Below are positions 35,100 through 46,259 of a stretch of 64,000 nt of DNA, in pieces (the first letter of the stretch is position 1; each line of letters starts with the position of its first letter). Where the stretch lies: contig CM114272.1 of the NCBI GenBank assembly GCA_050084515.1, positions 43,152,001 through 43,216,000 on the forward strand, given 5' to 3'. The notes beneath the pieces are model-generated. The model saw only the letters and a program-made list of their open reading frames with translations. It was not told the DNA's origin and made no database searches. Both the position numbers and the translations under genes were made by a program. The stretch is from Blasia pusilla (lineage: Eukaryota; Marchantiophyta; Marchantiopsida; Blasiales).

Positions 35100-36200
35100 T
35101 CCAGATAAGATCGGCGATCGCAACTGTCAGCTTTTCGTACCGTCACTGAGTTTCACTTCACTGCTGGAGCAATTCTATTAATCTATTCCCAGCTCACTGA
35201 TCCGTGAATCTGTATGACTTAATAAGATATGAAGTGGTCGGTGTTCATAATGCATGCAGGATCTGAAATTGCAACCTTTTCCCGGGAATCAACGCCAGGA
35301 TACCTCGTATTCCGTTAGGATGATCGCTTGCTACGGCGTGAGTGATTAAGATGACGTCTCCAGCAATTTTTCAATGGGCTAGAAAATAGTACGGAACTAA
35401 AATTCTCACAATCTATACTTTATCAAAATCTATAGTGTTACCGAGACATGGGTTACTAAATGTAGAAAGTGAACGCATCCTTACGGTAGATTTAAAATTT
35501 TCATTTTTTGGTTTTTTCACAAATGCCTGTATTGGTTAGTTACGTCTCATTGTGAAAAGGAGGGGCTTGTGTATCCACACCCTGAGCTGTACCGATGAGC
35601 TCGGGACTACGCTCCATTGAGACGAAGCTCGAAACAAAGACCAGCCAGCTGAAGGACATGGATGTGAAGATGGACCCAGATCGGAGACGAATAATATGGC
35701 TCAATTTCTCCATTCGCACCCTCATGATGAGGGAACGTAAAAAAACCACTCATTGCACCGGTTGGAAACTCGTGAACACACCTCAAGCGGAGGTGCGTTC
35801 ACGAGTGGGTGTGAGATTGCGACGGAGTTTGCAAAATTCGTGAATGGTAGAGGGTTTGTGATTGTGCTCCATGAGCTTTCCATGACGGGCGCGCCATTGT
35901 CGATGCTAAATTTTGGCACAATTTTAAGATGGGACCCACGTATATAACTCATTATGGAAGGATAAAGAGGGATGAAGGAAAAAAAACAAAAAGGCCGAAG
36001 TAGGGGAAAGTTCATGTAAGTACATACATTCCACGGACTTGGTCCAAGTTCAACTTTGAAACCTTTTAATGTTCAAAATGAACATTAAAAGCATCTTCCC
36101 AATAATATTCATTAATCTATTTAGGTTCGTTAAACTCCTCAACAAGTAGACTATGCATCATGTTGTGATCTACTTCCCTCTTATTATGCTGATGTTTGTT
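35100..36200. other. No gene recognised upstream of the lectin gene
   Basis: Only short frames. It could hold the upstream regulatory region of the lectin gene. No repeat family was matched. Confidence 0.35.
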
Positions 36201-36216
36201 TTTGTCGCTCTCAAAA

Positions 36217-36600
36217 CCAAGGTTGCAAGGAAACGGACATGTCCGAACATGTCCTCGGACATGCCCCGCACCCGAACCCTCCTATGAGCCCACACCCATT
36301 GCGTGGTCCGTAGATCGGGATCATGGCGGACAAGTGTGGGCTCACGACGGGCAGGCGCGGGCTCTAGGCGGGCAGATGCGGACTCCGAGTGGGCATGTGT
36401 GGCCTCCGGGCGGGTAAGTGCGGGCTTGGAGCAAACAGGCGCAAGCTCAAGGCTGATTGAGCATGGGCTAGGGCGGGCAGGCGCGGGCTCTAGACGGGTA
36501 GGTGCAGGCTTGAGGCGGGCAAGTGCGGGCTCCAAGAGGGCAGGTTCGGGCTCCGGGCAAACAAGTGCGGGGCAAGCACTGGCCTTGGGGGTCTCATTTC
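36217..36600. repeat. GC-rich minisatellite-like element with GGACATGTCC palindrome
   Basis: Starts CCAAGGTTGCAAGG, then GGACATGTCC twice. Imperfect units of about 22-24 bp of the form GGGC(A/G)GGCGCGGGCTC follow. The Arg/Gly/Ala- and Pro/Ala-rich open frames on the two strands are artefacts of the repeat. The opening resembles the termini of the MITE-like family. Confidence 0.65.
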
Positions 36601-37019
36601 CATGGAAGTGACACATCACATACGACAAAGTATAGGGTGTTTTAATTGTATTTTGGAGAAGACTTATAAAGTATTGTGGAAGTACTTTATAAGGGTTTTT
36701 TTTTTTCCTGCATTTATGAAAATAGTAGGGAATTATTTATTCCCCGGAGTATACGGAAAGTAAGGAGTTCTTAAAAGAATTAAGGATACACATGTCAATC
36801 ATGTACTTGCGTCAACTTTACGAGTATCTTTGAGCTAGCCCAATAAAATATATAAGGCATTTTTTAATTCATTTTGAATTTTAAATGCTTTTCTAACCTA
36901 ATGAGACAGAAAGGCCGAGGTGTGAAGTGAAGGAATGCATCTCGGTGTCGAGGTTATAGCTCAAGATGCAGGGAAGGAAGAGTAATCGTTCGGTCACACG
37001 TAAAGGTCGCAGCTTGACG

Positions 37020-37440
37020 AGTGCTAATTGTTCAGGAAAAATTGCAGTGTGTTCTTGTAGAGCTCCTGGATCTCTATCGATACGACGGCGGGGATTCCCG
37101 TTCCCGGTGCTGTGGAAGCAAATGGTGGCGTCCAGGTCGTCCACAAACTCGAGGGAGTCCTTGTAGGAGGTGTCGTTGCTCTTGCTCAAGGCTAGGGTGC
37201 TCTCCAAGGAGACATTGAGTTGAAGCTTGCAATCAGAGTTGTCGATCGAGCTATAGCTGAAGAAGAATCGTAGGAGGTAGTGGCCGGAGGGGATGGAAAT
37301 GTTTTAGCAATTTTTGGGCCTGTCGGACATCAAGAAGTAGCGCAGGGTTGTCAGCCCGGACTCCCTCACGGTATCGCCTGTCAGGTTTCCCATGCTCCCT
37401 CCACTGCATCTGTAGTCGCTGTCCCACTCGTGCTCACACG
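37020..37440 (-). pseudogene. Malectin-like extracellular domain fragment
   Basis: On the minus strand, LTTLRYFLMSDRPKNC is followed by a TAA and then NISIPSGHYLLRFFFSYSSI, then LESTLALSKSNDTSYKDSLE and DDLDATICFHSTGNG. After a one-base frame change it reads IPAVVSIEIQELYKN. This is the order of the malectin-like domain of plant receptor kinases: R-x-F-x-x-x-x-x-N-C-Y, I-P-x-G-x-Y-L-(I/L)-R, and G-x-P-x-(I/V)-S-x-x-E-(I/L). No LRR, membrane or kinase part is adjacent. The stop and frameshift make it a pseudogene or gene relic. Confidence 0.65.
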
Positions 37441-38510
37441 TTGTCACCTTTGTCGTTGATCCGCACCTTTTTCGCACCGATGCTCGAACTGTAAGGGAAC
37501 AACCAAATCACTCTTACGCTCATCATGTTCTCTCTCTCTCACACACATATGTAGTTCAGCGTTGCGAAGAGCAGCAATGTAAAGCAACATCTATGTGATG
37601 GGAGGAGTGATGTTTATGAAAATGTTTCTTTGTAATCAATTCTTGCTTTCTGTGAATAGCCTTTGGCTATAGCTTGGCCTTGTACTTGAGAATATTTCTT
37701 GAAGAAGACCGCTTGATCATGGAAACCCATCTACAAGAGGCTATATTAATAGTATCTATGCATGACTTGTACTTTTTAGGATTAGGTACAAGAATCCATG
37801 TTGTATTTTCATGAAGAAAGCCAATTTCAGCCTCCATAGCAGTTTTCCATTCATGAGCATCTGCTCTAGAGAGGGCTTATGCTATAGCGATTGAATCACA
37901 ATGGATACAAGAAAAGAGAAGAATGTTTTGAGCAAGCAACATTATAAATATGTATTAATATAGATGTTTGTGATGATCTCCTAGGATGAAAAGAAGGGGG
38001 CAAATGTCCCATGGGTTTCTCTAAAGCAATTGTGATAACCCACTCTTTTGAATATTTTGTAATTGGGATGTTTTTTTTTTACATAAATAGGTAAAAGTCT
38101 TTGTGAAAGAAGATTGAAGATTTCGTAGAAGGTTGTAAATATAAATAGAGGAAGAGAAATAGTTGGAAGAGTAAAGGGGGTCTCACTTCCACAAATATGC
38201 CCCATCATGTGCGACAAAGTTAGGGGTTTTTTAATTGCATCCCTCGGAAGACTTATTAAGTTTTGTGGAAGAACAGTAGGATTCAATTTATTCTATGGCG
38301 CTCTTAAAAGAACAACAGGGTCTTTATATTAGTTTCCCTTCCATGGAAGACATTCACATAAGATAGGATTGATACTCAAAAAATATATAATACTTATTTA
38401 TTGGATAAATTTTATTTATATTTATTTAAAATTTAATTATATGTAATAATTTTCCTCCCTTAGGTAGGAAATTCTTTGATTTAGAGGGAAAAAGATAGTT
38501 TTTTTCTAAA
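37441..38510. other. No gene recognised
   Basis: AT-rich, short frames only. Possible upstream relic of the malectin-like fragment, but no exon is supported. Confidence 0.35.
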
Positions 38511-38512
38511 TG

Positions 38513-38621
38513 GTTGGTCGTGCGAATCCACATCGCCATACAACATACATCGCTGATATACCATACTCACATATATACATAACATAGACGAGAGCATCCA
38601 CAAACACAAGTGTACCACAAC
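38513..38621. repeat. 105-bp segment repeated on both sides of the left LTR
   Basis: GTGCGAATCCACATCG...CACAAGTGTACCACAAC occurs at 38513-38621, just outside the left LTR, and again at about 38991-39096, just inside it, in the same orientation with few changes. Confidence 0.85.
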
Positions 38622-38984
38622 TGAAATCCGTGAAAGACCTACTGTCATAAAACACATACAGAATCACATACAATCGAGCCAAACCCACTCTACGGTGGGA
38701 GAATCCAAGTCGAAGCTTGCGGGAACCACCATAGCCAAGACCTCTACTCACTACCAAGGCTAACTCCCAACGCAACAGGCTCAACTCAAAGAACTAACTG
38801 TTCTTTGAGTGCACTCCACACTATATCCTCCAACCTAAGAGTGGGCCCTACTGGAAAAGTCACCATCAACTGAGTAACCCCCAACCCTATGTATGAAACC
38901 GCATCTCTACTTAGACACTACGGTCCTACATAAGGTATGGCCTCTACTAGCATACTATACTCTACGACATAATCCATATGGTCA
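38622..38984 (-). repeat. 3' LTR (left) of the methyltransferase gypsy element
   Basis: Plus-strand ends TGAAATCCG and ATGGTCA. It aligns over its full 363 bp with 47902-48264 with few differences. Confidence 0.88.
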
Positions 38985-39385
38985 TGAGAGCTGTTGTGCG
39001 AATCCACATCGTCATACAATATACATCGTTGACATACCACTCACATACATACATAACATAGATGAGAACATCCACAAACACAAGTGTACCACAACTCGCC
39101 CCTCTAACTGGCGGTTAGGTCCCTCTAACTCCCATGTAGTCCTATACATCTACTATATGTTATACACCTTGTGGGTGCACGAATTAGAAGGTCAGGTGCT
39201 AGGTTGCCCCATCGTTAGTCGCACATCTGTAATCCATATCATGCAAAGATTAAGTCATCTATCTCTTCTAAGTACATCGAGGAAAAACCCACCTTCCAGT
39301 AGGAACAACATCCATACTTGGAGTCAAACACATCATGTGCCAACCCCTACAACATCGATCACACACCAACATACGGGCTGCGTTA

Positions 39386-39938
39386 TCAGCAGCCACACAA
39401 CATGCACCTCAAGCTAGCACGTATCATGGCTAAGCTTGGGTCAACAGTACCATCCACATTTGGAAGATGACATGGCGCACAATTACGCACATGGTCCTTA
39501 CAGACAACTCTATCATGACCCTCCAACATGAGAAATCCAGAAGCTAACACCTCGCGCACTTGTAAAATAGTGCGGCCTGCCGTCACATCCAAGGTTGTCG
39601 GTGCAATCTGCTGCAAATAGACATAGTCCCCCATATGGAACCTACGAATCGATGGTCGATAACCTCCATCCCGAATGGTTGCATACCGCAACGTATCTCT
39701 CTGTTGAGCAATGGCAAGATTCTCAAAGGCTGTTGGCATAGAGCTCTACCCGCTGAGAACACACTCTCATCCACATCTCTGGATCATCAAGGTTCACCAC
39801 CTCACTAGACTCCCGACAAATTGCTGCTGGCAAGTCTAGATCTCGGCCGTATATCAGAAAATAAGGTGAGAAGGAAGCCAAGGATACTTGGCGACTTAAA
39901 CTATACCCCATGGCTAACCATGGCAACTGAATATCCAA
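39386..39938 (-). pseudogene. Integrase C-terminal region of the methyltransferase gypsy element
   Basis: Minus-strand pieces SPYFLIYGRDLDLPA and HMGDYVYLQQIAPTTLDVTA, then LQVREVLASGFLMLEGHDRV, match the post-catalytic integrase tail (the GPY/F-like region) of Ty3/gypsy elements. A frameshift near 39720 separates the two pieces. CMLCGC at the end is unexplained. Confidence 0.7.
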
Positions 39939-39939
39939 G

Positions 39940-40440
39940 TCTCCAAAATGCCCCTTCTATAGGCCATACTTGCGCAATGCCCTCTTCACCGTCTGAACCA
40001 CACGCTCACCTAAACCATCCGCCTCTGGATGATCTCGAGATGTGGTCCGATGATCAATCAACGCCTCGTCACACAAGACCTGAAACTCACCCTGAAACTC
40101 TGTACCTTGGTCGATCAACACTTCAGCTGGTGCACCAAAATGACTAAGCACTCTATCAAGAAACGCATACGCCGTTCCCTCACTTGCCTTGTCGGGTAAT
40201 GCCACCAACTCAATCCACTTGGAGAAATGCTCCACCATCACCAACACATATCGATGATGTCGTATAGTCAACGATAACGGTCCCGCAAAGTCCACACTCC
40301 AACGGTAACCCAACCCTATAATAGGCAAGGGGTGTAACTGTGGTGTAGGGGCATTGAATGATGCCCTCACCCGGTCACAAACCATACAATGTGACACCAA
40401 CTGCTGCACCTGAGTATGCATGCCACGCCACCAATACTGA
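39940..40440 (-). pseudogene. Integrase core of the methyltransferase gypsy element
   Basis: A minus-strand frame with few defects: QQLVSHCMVCDRVRA (end of the zinc-binding region), RWSVDFAGPLSLTIRHHRYV, VEHFSKWIELVALPDKASEG, VLIDQGTEFQGEF and HPEADGLGERVVQTVKRALR. The Asp, Asp and Glu of the DDE triad are all present. It inserts the DNA copy into the genome. Confidence 0.9.
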
Positions 40441-40976
40441 CCAAAGAGTAAGCTCTACGTACGCTTTACCCCAAAATCTCCCAACTCCTCATGGGCATTT
40501 CGCACAATGCCCTCTCTCAGAGCTAAATGCGGCACTACTCGTACTCTACCATCCTCCCACACACGGAGAATATGTGTTCCCTCCAATCTATACCTCTTAG
40601 CACATTGAAGAACACGGTCTTGCTCTTAGGCACTTACTATGCGTGGTATCCTACTGGTCCGTAGGAACTCCAACACCAACGCATCATCATGAATATCACG
40701 TTGATCCGTACCACCATCTCCGACCTTAGGATCTGAAGGCTCGCCATCTACCCTCGGACTAGAGTAAGATGTCATGTGGTCCTCCATACTAGAGTCCATC
40801 CCTAACCAACATAAGAAGGCCGATGCATGCCAACTTGGCAGCAACTCCTCATCAACCTCGCCATGCCATCTAGCCCCAGTTGCATCCTCTTGGCTAGTAC
40901 ATGGGTTCCCATCAGCATCAAGGTTGGCAACTCCAGGTCTATGTACCACCTATAAGATAAGAGCCCATCATGCAAG

Positions 40977-41340
40977 CTAACCTGTAAGCTTGTCAGACTC
41001 TATCAACCACTTGAGCAGCTGGTGATTAGTACCAAGGGTAAACTGTGTGCCAAACAAGTAACACCTAAAGTGTGCCATAGCCCACACTACTGCTAAGCAC
41101 TCTCCCTCATATGAACTATAGCGCAACTCCGCTGCATTATTCGAACGACTTGCATAGGCCACCACAAACTCCATGTGCTCATCATCATGTTATGTCAACA
41201 CCGCTCCAAGTCCCAACCTACTCCAATCAGTGTGTAACTGAAATGGGTGCCCTCTGATAGGTCTCCTCAAGATAGGCGTCGTCACCAACTGGGCCTTAAG
41301 CTCCACAAAAGCTCTCTCCTGATAATCTCCCCTGTGCCAC
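40977..41340 (-). pseudogene. RNase H of the methyltransferase gypsy element
   Basis: HTDWSRLGLGAVLT is followed by a TAA, then VVAYASRSNNAAELRYSSYE, GECLAVVWAMAHFRCYLFGT and LGTNHQLLKWLIESDKLTG. These are the RNase H signature blocks of Ty3/gypsy pol, downstream of the reverse transcriptase. Confidence 0.88.
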
Positions 41341-41353
41341 TCTTGATCTGATT

Positions 41354-42364
41354 TCAGCATTGGTTCAAAGGCTTTGCCATAGCACTAAATCCCTTCACAT
41401 ACCTCCGATAGTAGTTCGCCAATCCCATGAATGCCCGAACTCTACTCACAACTTTTGGACGAGGAATAAGTGCAATAGCCTCCACCTTTGCTTGCTGAAC
41501 TCCCAAACCACCTGGATAGATCACATGACCCAAGTACTCAACATCCTTATGGAAGAACTTATACTTTCTTGGATGCAAACGTAGACCAAGAGCTTTCAAC
41601 CGCTCAAACACAATTTGCAAATGTATCTGATGCTCCTCCACCATGTTACTAAACACCAAGATATCATCAATGTAACACCGAACAAAATCCAACCCTGCTA
41701 GGATCCTGTCCCTCACTCTCTGAAACTTGGCAGGTGCATTCTTCAACCCAAAAGGTAAGAATTTCCATTGGTACAAACAATCCTTGCCATGAGAGTTGAC
41801 ACCCCAAAATGTTGTCTTGGCCTTGTCACTCTCTGAAATTGGCAACTGATGGTATCTTGCCCGAAGATCCAAAGTACTGAAAATCTTTGCCTGTCCCACC
41901 ACATCAAAGATCTCCTCAGGTGTAGGCATGGCATACCTAGTGGCCTTGGTCTGCCGATTGATAGGATGGTAATCTCCACACATCCGCCTATCCGTGTAGT
42001 TACCATGCACATCCTTTTTAGCAGGCATGATAGTGGCTGATGCATACTCTCCATGCGACAACTCCACTAATCCAGCCTCCAAAAGGTCCAACGTCCTACT
42101 CTAAATCAGGTCCCTCTCCATATCACTATATTGGTAGGGACGACGGAAGATTGGCCAAATCTTCCGTCAAGATTCACTAGCTAAATCAATACGTATACCG
42201 GGTCCAACCAAAGCACCCAACTCCTTCATGCTAAAGGCAAAAAAACTCCTATAAGCACGTAGGAATTGTGTCAAGCGTCGTTTCTCACCTCCCGTAAGCT
42301 TGGACCCAAGTAATGACTCCCAAGTCTCCTCCACTAGCAAACGAGAGGGAGAGGACAACGCCAT
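41354..42364 (-). pseudogene. Reverse transcriptase of the methyltransferase gypsy element
   Basis: 245 codons are open from 42091. They contain RRMCGDYHPINRQTKATRYA, FSTLDLRARYHQLPI, LPFGLKNAPAKFQRV, the catalytic CYIDDILVFSN and VEYLGHVIYPGG. The segment upstream (42364-42167) has RLTQFLRAYRSFFAFSMKEL and GPGIRIDL, the usual linker before RT, with TGA and TAG stops between. It is fused on its N-terminal side to the methyltransferase region. Confidence 0.92.
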
Positions 42365-42559
42365 TGGCTGCTATGCAACCCCCTCACAAGATGGTACACC
42401 CTTAACTATACCATCATCTGAGCAAATAACTCCTCCACCAGCATGAGCAACCAGCTCCAAGGATGCAAAATACTACTCTCCTCGCCCCAAGCCGATGCCT
42501 CTACCGTCCCGATAGCCATCAAGCTCATCACAAGGGGTGGAAGACCCACACACATAGTC

Positions 42560-43640
42560 CGAAGTCGACGCTGCTCGGCCATACCAAGACTCAAAATCCA
42601 AGTCAAAAAATTCAGGTCCATGGCGTGACCCAACATATGACGTCGTGAAGCCTCAGAAATGGAAGCAACCGTTGTCACACCAGTAGCAAATCCCATCGCA
42701 CGCTCTCTCTCATCAACGTTAGGCTCCACTAACTGTCGCGCATAAGAATCCCATACAAGCCCAAGACCACCTTCCCTATAGGCATGTGACGAGGGAAAAC
42801 TCACAAATGTGGGTAGTGCCATCCTAGGCTAGCCCACACGGTTCACCAGTGCCATGGGTGACCAATCAATAACCCTCACCACTTGAGAAAGTTTCCGAGT
42901 ATCCAAGATACTATCCACTGTAAGGCAAGGATCCCGCTGCACTATATCATATGCTCGATGTAGAACCTCCCTACGCAACAAGTTTGTCCACCACAAGCGT
43001 GGACGATGTGCACGCGAGCCAACTCCCGCTGCATCCAACTAAACAGCTGGTCCAATCCAAGACCGCACCTTATGAACACTCGCCATCATCCAAGTCCTAG
43101 TGTCACCCAACAATGGAACATTCTCCAGAATGTAAGCTAGAGCACGTTCCTAATGAACTTGAAGATGTCGTAACACCCGTAACATCTCCCAAAAAAATCA
43201 AGACCTGGGGTCGTGTAATCCCTCACCACAACTAGCACGTGTATGACCTTGACATGGCCATCGAGAAATCACCAAATCCATAGGACCAACCCTCTCAAGG
43301 TGCTTCAACCCCAACAATGCAATGTGTGATGGCAAAGCACGCTAGTACCCACGAATAGCCGATGGCGGCAACAACTCAGGATATCTCGGCATCAACTGAC
43401 CGATATGTCGAGATGAGACTTTTTGGGTCGTCTCATCTCGCTCCACATACACGTATCTCTGCACAAGAATACCGGCTTGCAACAGTGCAGCCAAACCAGT
43501 GCTAATCCTACCAAAGAGATCTAACACACAAATGCCCTCTGGCGGATACTGCCATACAATGGGTGTAGTATCCAAAGGGGATAACCCAACTCGACCAGAA
43601 GTAGGAGTCCGCCGTGGGGCCTCCTCATCCTTGTGAGGTA
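42560..43640 (-). pseudogene. Cytosine-5 DNA methyltransferase domain within pol
   Basis: One minus-strand frame shows C5-methyltransferase motifs in canonical order. Motif I is ICVLDLFGRISTGLAALLQA (near 43540). Motif IV is GPMDLVISRWPCQGHTRAS with the catalytic Cys (near 43195). Motif VI is YILENVPLLGDTR (near 43130). The motif VIII region is GSRAHRPRLWWTNL (near 43000). Motifs IX-X are ERERAMGFATGVT and RRHMLGHAMDLNFLTWIL (near 42700-42580). AHRPRxWW and the short spacing resemble DNMT3/DRM-type enzymes. Stops (TAG, TGA) interrupt it, so this copy is inactive. The enzyme would methylate cytosine C5, possibly the element's own DNA or its competitors. Confidence 0.88.
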
Positions 43641-43959
43641 TAACAGCCTCACACCAAGCCTCCTGCACTAGGTGATCAGCCTCTTGCCGTAGTGCACCGC
43701 TTGAACTCCAAAGTGGCACATCCAATGATGAGGATGCCATTGCTACAAAACTAGGGACCTCCCCTACCTCCTCATGCACAAGAGAATCCATACCAGAAAG
43801 ATTACCGTGCAAAAAGTCTCCTCACCAAGTGACTACTCCACTAAAACCAGCCACAGATGCTAACACCGTTGGGGAAGACCCTCTTGGTCGAGCCCCATAA
43901 ATAAATCTCACAGGAACCTGGCTCATACGTCCATCCCTGGACTGCCAACCAGGTCTATA

Positions 43960-44748
43960 AGACGCTGTCTCAATCTAGTAGTCCATCTGAAAACCCATCG
44001 GGTACAATACTGCTCCTCCAACTAGTACATCATACGACTCGGCTGATGTGACCACTGAAGGTAGTCCCAACCGGGAGCTCTCAGTCGCATGATGTGGTCT
44101 CAACTGTACAAACAACTTCTCCCATGTCATGAATTGAGATCTATCATTTGCTCTTCCAAGTGATGTTTGAATCTGGAATGGGCAAGGCTCAAGCTCTGAC
44201 CTCCAAATACCCTAACCAATATATGCCGCCTTTCCCAACATCAAAGGTTGGGCATGAGAGTCTAACAAGACTCTATCTGGTCTATACACCTGTCCTGCAG
44301 GACTCACCAATCTGAATATCCCACTCCGGTTGTCCAACATACATACATAAGGTGTAAGCCTCTCACGATCAATGGCTGGCCGGGCTGGCAATGCATCCAT
44401 CTTCGCCGCTACTGCCTACCAAGTAGCACTGGTACTCAATGCTACACCTGACATAGAGGGTTGCTCCACCACAACACCCTCATCCACCTCAACACGTGTA
44501 GCACTAACACCCCCACGTTCACACAATGTGGCTGCTAGATGAAATACATGAGCTAAGTCAACTCCTAAAGCCATCAGCTCCATGGCCCAAAACAATGGGG
44601 ATCCCAACACTGAAGTTGCCATCCGCAATATTGCACTGGATGTTGCATCCATGTCTCCTACACGCAATGTAGATGCCTCAGTCCCCATTGTAGGCTCAAT
44701 AGGCTGCGTAGGAACCATGGATGGGGTCCTAAGCACCTCAGATAGCAA
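43960..44748 (-). pseudogene. Aspartic protease region of the methyltransferase gypsy element
   Basis: RPDRVLLDSHAQPLMLGKAA near 44250 matches a retropepsin active site, with DSH in place of the usual D-S/T-G. SYDVLVGGAVLYPMGF downstream (near 44000) matches the I-L-G-x-x-x-L region. It lies between gag and the methyltransferase as expected for the protease. Confidence 0.75.
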
Positions 44749-44976
44749 GAATGACTCGAGAAGCCTAGCGTGCCTCCTAGCCTCACCCCTCTATGGGTAC
44801 AACTCCACAATAGCACCACGTGGCTCTGACACTCAAGTGGCTCCTCTCGTAACTGCAGCTGATGCCTTAACCAATGCTGCACTTGCCATATAAGAGAGAT
44901 CATCCCCTCCATAAGAGGTAGAAGCCCTAGCTCCCGAACGTGGTCTATGCTGGATACTAGCCATAGTAGCCAACTT

Positions 44977-46209
44977 CTACTCCAACTGCTCAATCCTAGC
45001 AGCCATAGTTGACTCTATCGTAGTGGTAGGGGTAGCCACCGTAGGCTCTCCAACCACTGGTCCACCCCTACCATCTTGGCCTCTCGGAGCTACTCCACCA
45101 CGGCCGCGGCCTAATCTCAACTCTGGCTGAAGATCAAAGCAACGCTCTTGAGGATGACTTGGTCTCCTACAATGATCACACAGAGTTGGGGCCGATTGAG
45201 GCCCATCCTCCAAAGTCCGTCTCCCATCCTCTAGGGGACAAAACCTCCTAACATGATCACCTCCACATGTCCACACCTCTCTGCGCAAGTGTCCCTCTAG
45301 GACCTGACTGAGGTCGTGTGTACCCCCCATGACTCCCACTACTACTACCACCACCACTACTACGAGACTGTGAGGTGGACTGCTGAACACGAGAAGTAGT
45401 AGTTGTATTCCTACTGAATGCGGATGTCACCACTCTCTTCTCCACCATGTTAAGCTCAATCTTCTCAGATAGAGCAAACACATGGTCAATGTGGGTGAAT
45501 CATCACTCATAAGAGTAGCATCACGTACCCTGCGGCGCAACTCTCTATCCAAGATTCCATACCAAAACTGGATTGCCTGAGCCTCAGTCACATCCTGGGT
45601 AACTGAAATCCAGCGTCGCATACAAGTGTATGCCTCACGAAGACTCTCACCAGTCTTTCGCTCAAATTCCTGAAGACTCCTCAACTTGCCTATCTTCACT
45701 CCTTGATAGTTCTTCTTCAACGTCTTGAAGAACTCTGCAACCGGGCTGAACGATGGTGGGGCACTAGTACCTCCACTAGTACCCCCACTGGTACCTCCAT
45801 GGGTTCCTCCACTGGTACCCTCACTCCGGCTTGTACTCGTACCACTCAACGTCGGGCTGGCTGGCATAGTAGGAGCACTACTACCAATACCACCATGAGT
45901 CATAGACACATATCCTGGAGACCAAAATTGTCTCCACGCCTCAATCTTAGCAACATGGTCCTTCCTAAACTCATGGTAATCATCCATGGGTGGTCCCTCC
46001 AAGTGCTGAAATAACCCCTTCCAAGCCAAGAAGGGTGTAAACAACGTGGCATTCCGCAACATCTGCATATCACACCACGTATCAAACTCGTGAATGAAGT
46101 CTTCAAACTCAATGGTGCCCACTACACTTGAGTATCGTTGTGGGCCCTTCATGGCCCCATATATCCCGTCCATGTTCCAAATCAATAGAGCTGCAACACT
46201 CGATAACAA
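44977..46209 (-). pseudogene. Gag of the methyltransferase gypsy element
   Basis: The 46209-45427 frame (260 codons) carries a retrotransposon gag core: LQEFERKTGESLREAYTCMR then ITQ-like SVTQDVTEAQAIQFWYGILD. A Thr/Ser/Gly-rich linker (GGTHGGTSGGTSGGTSAPPS) lies upstream. After a frameshift near 45430 the next frame has a CCHC zinc knuckle, CDHCRRPSHPQERC, near 45175. This is a long gag of the kind that packages element RNA. Confidence 0.85.
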
Positions 46210-46259
46210 CGTAGAAGACTCGGTGTTTGGAACACCCTCGTCCTCCTCTTCATCAAACG

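Noticed and set aside
35595-35843. 82-codon plus-strand frame (LETKTSQLKDMDVKMDPD)
   Set aside because: Coiled-coil-like but isolated, with no family or context.
36170-36628. Pro/Ala-rich 152-codon open frame
   Set aside because: It reads through the GC-rich minisatellite-like repeat and has no start context or homologous motif.
44582-44893. 103-codon plus-strand frame
   Set aside because: It is antisense to the gag-protease region of the gypsy element.
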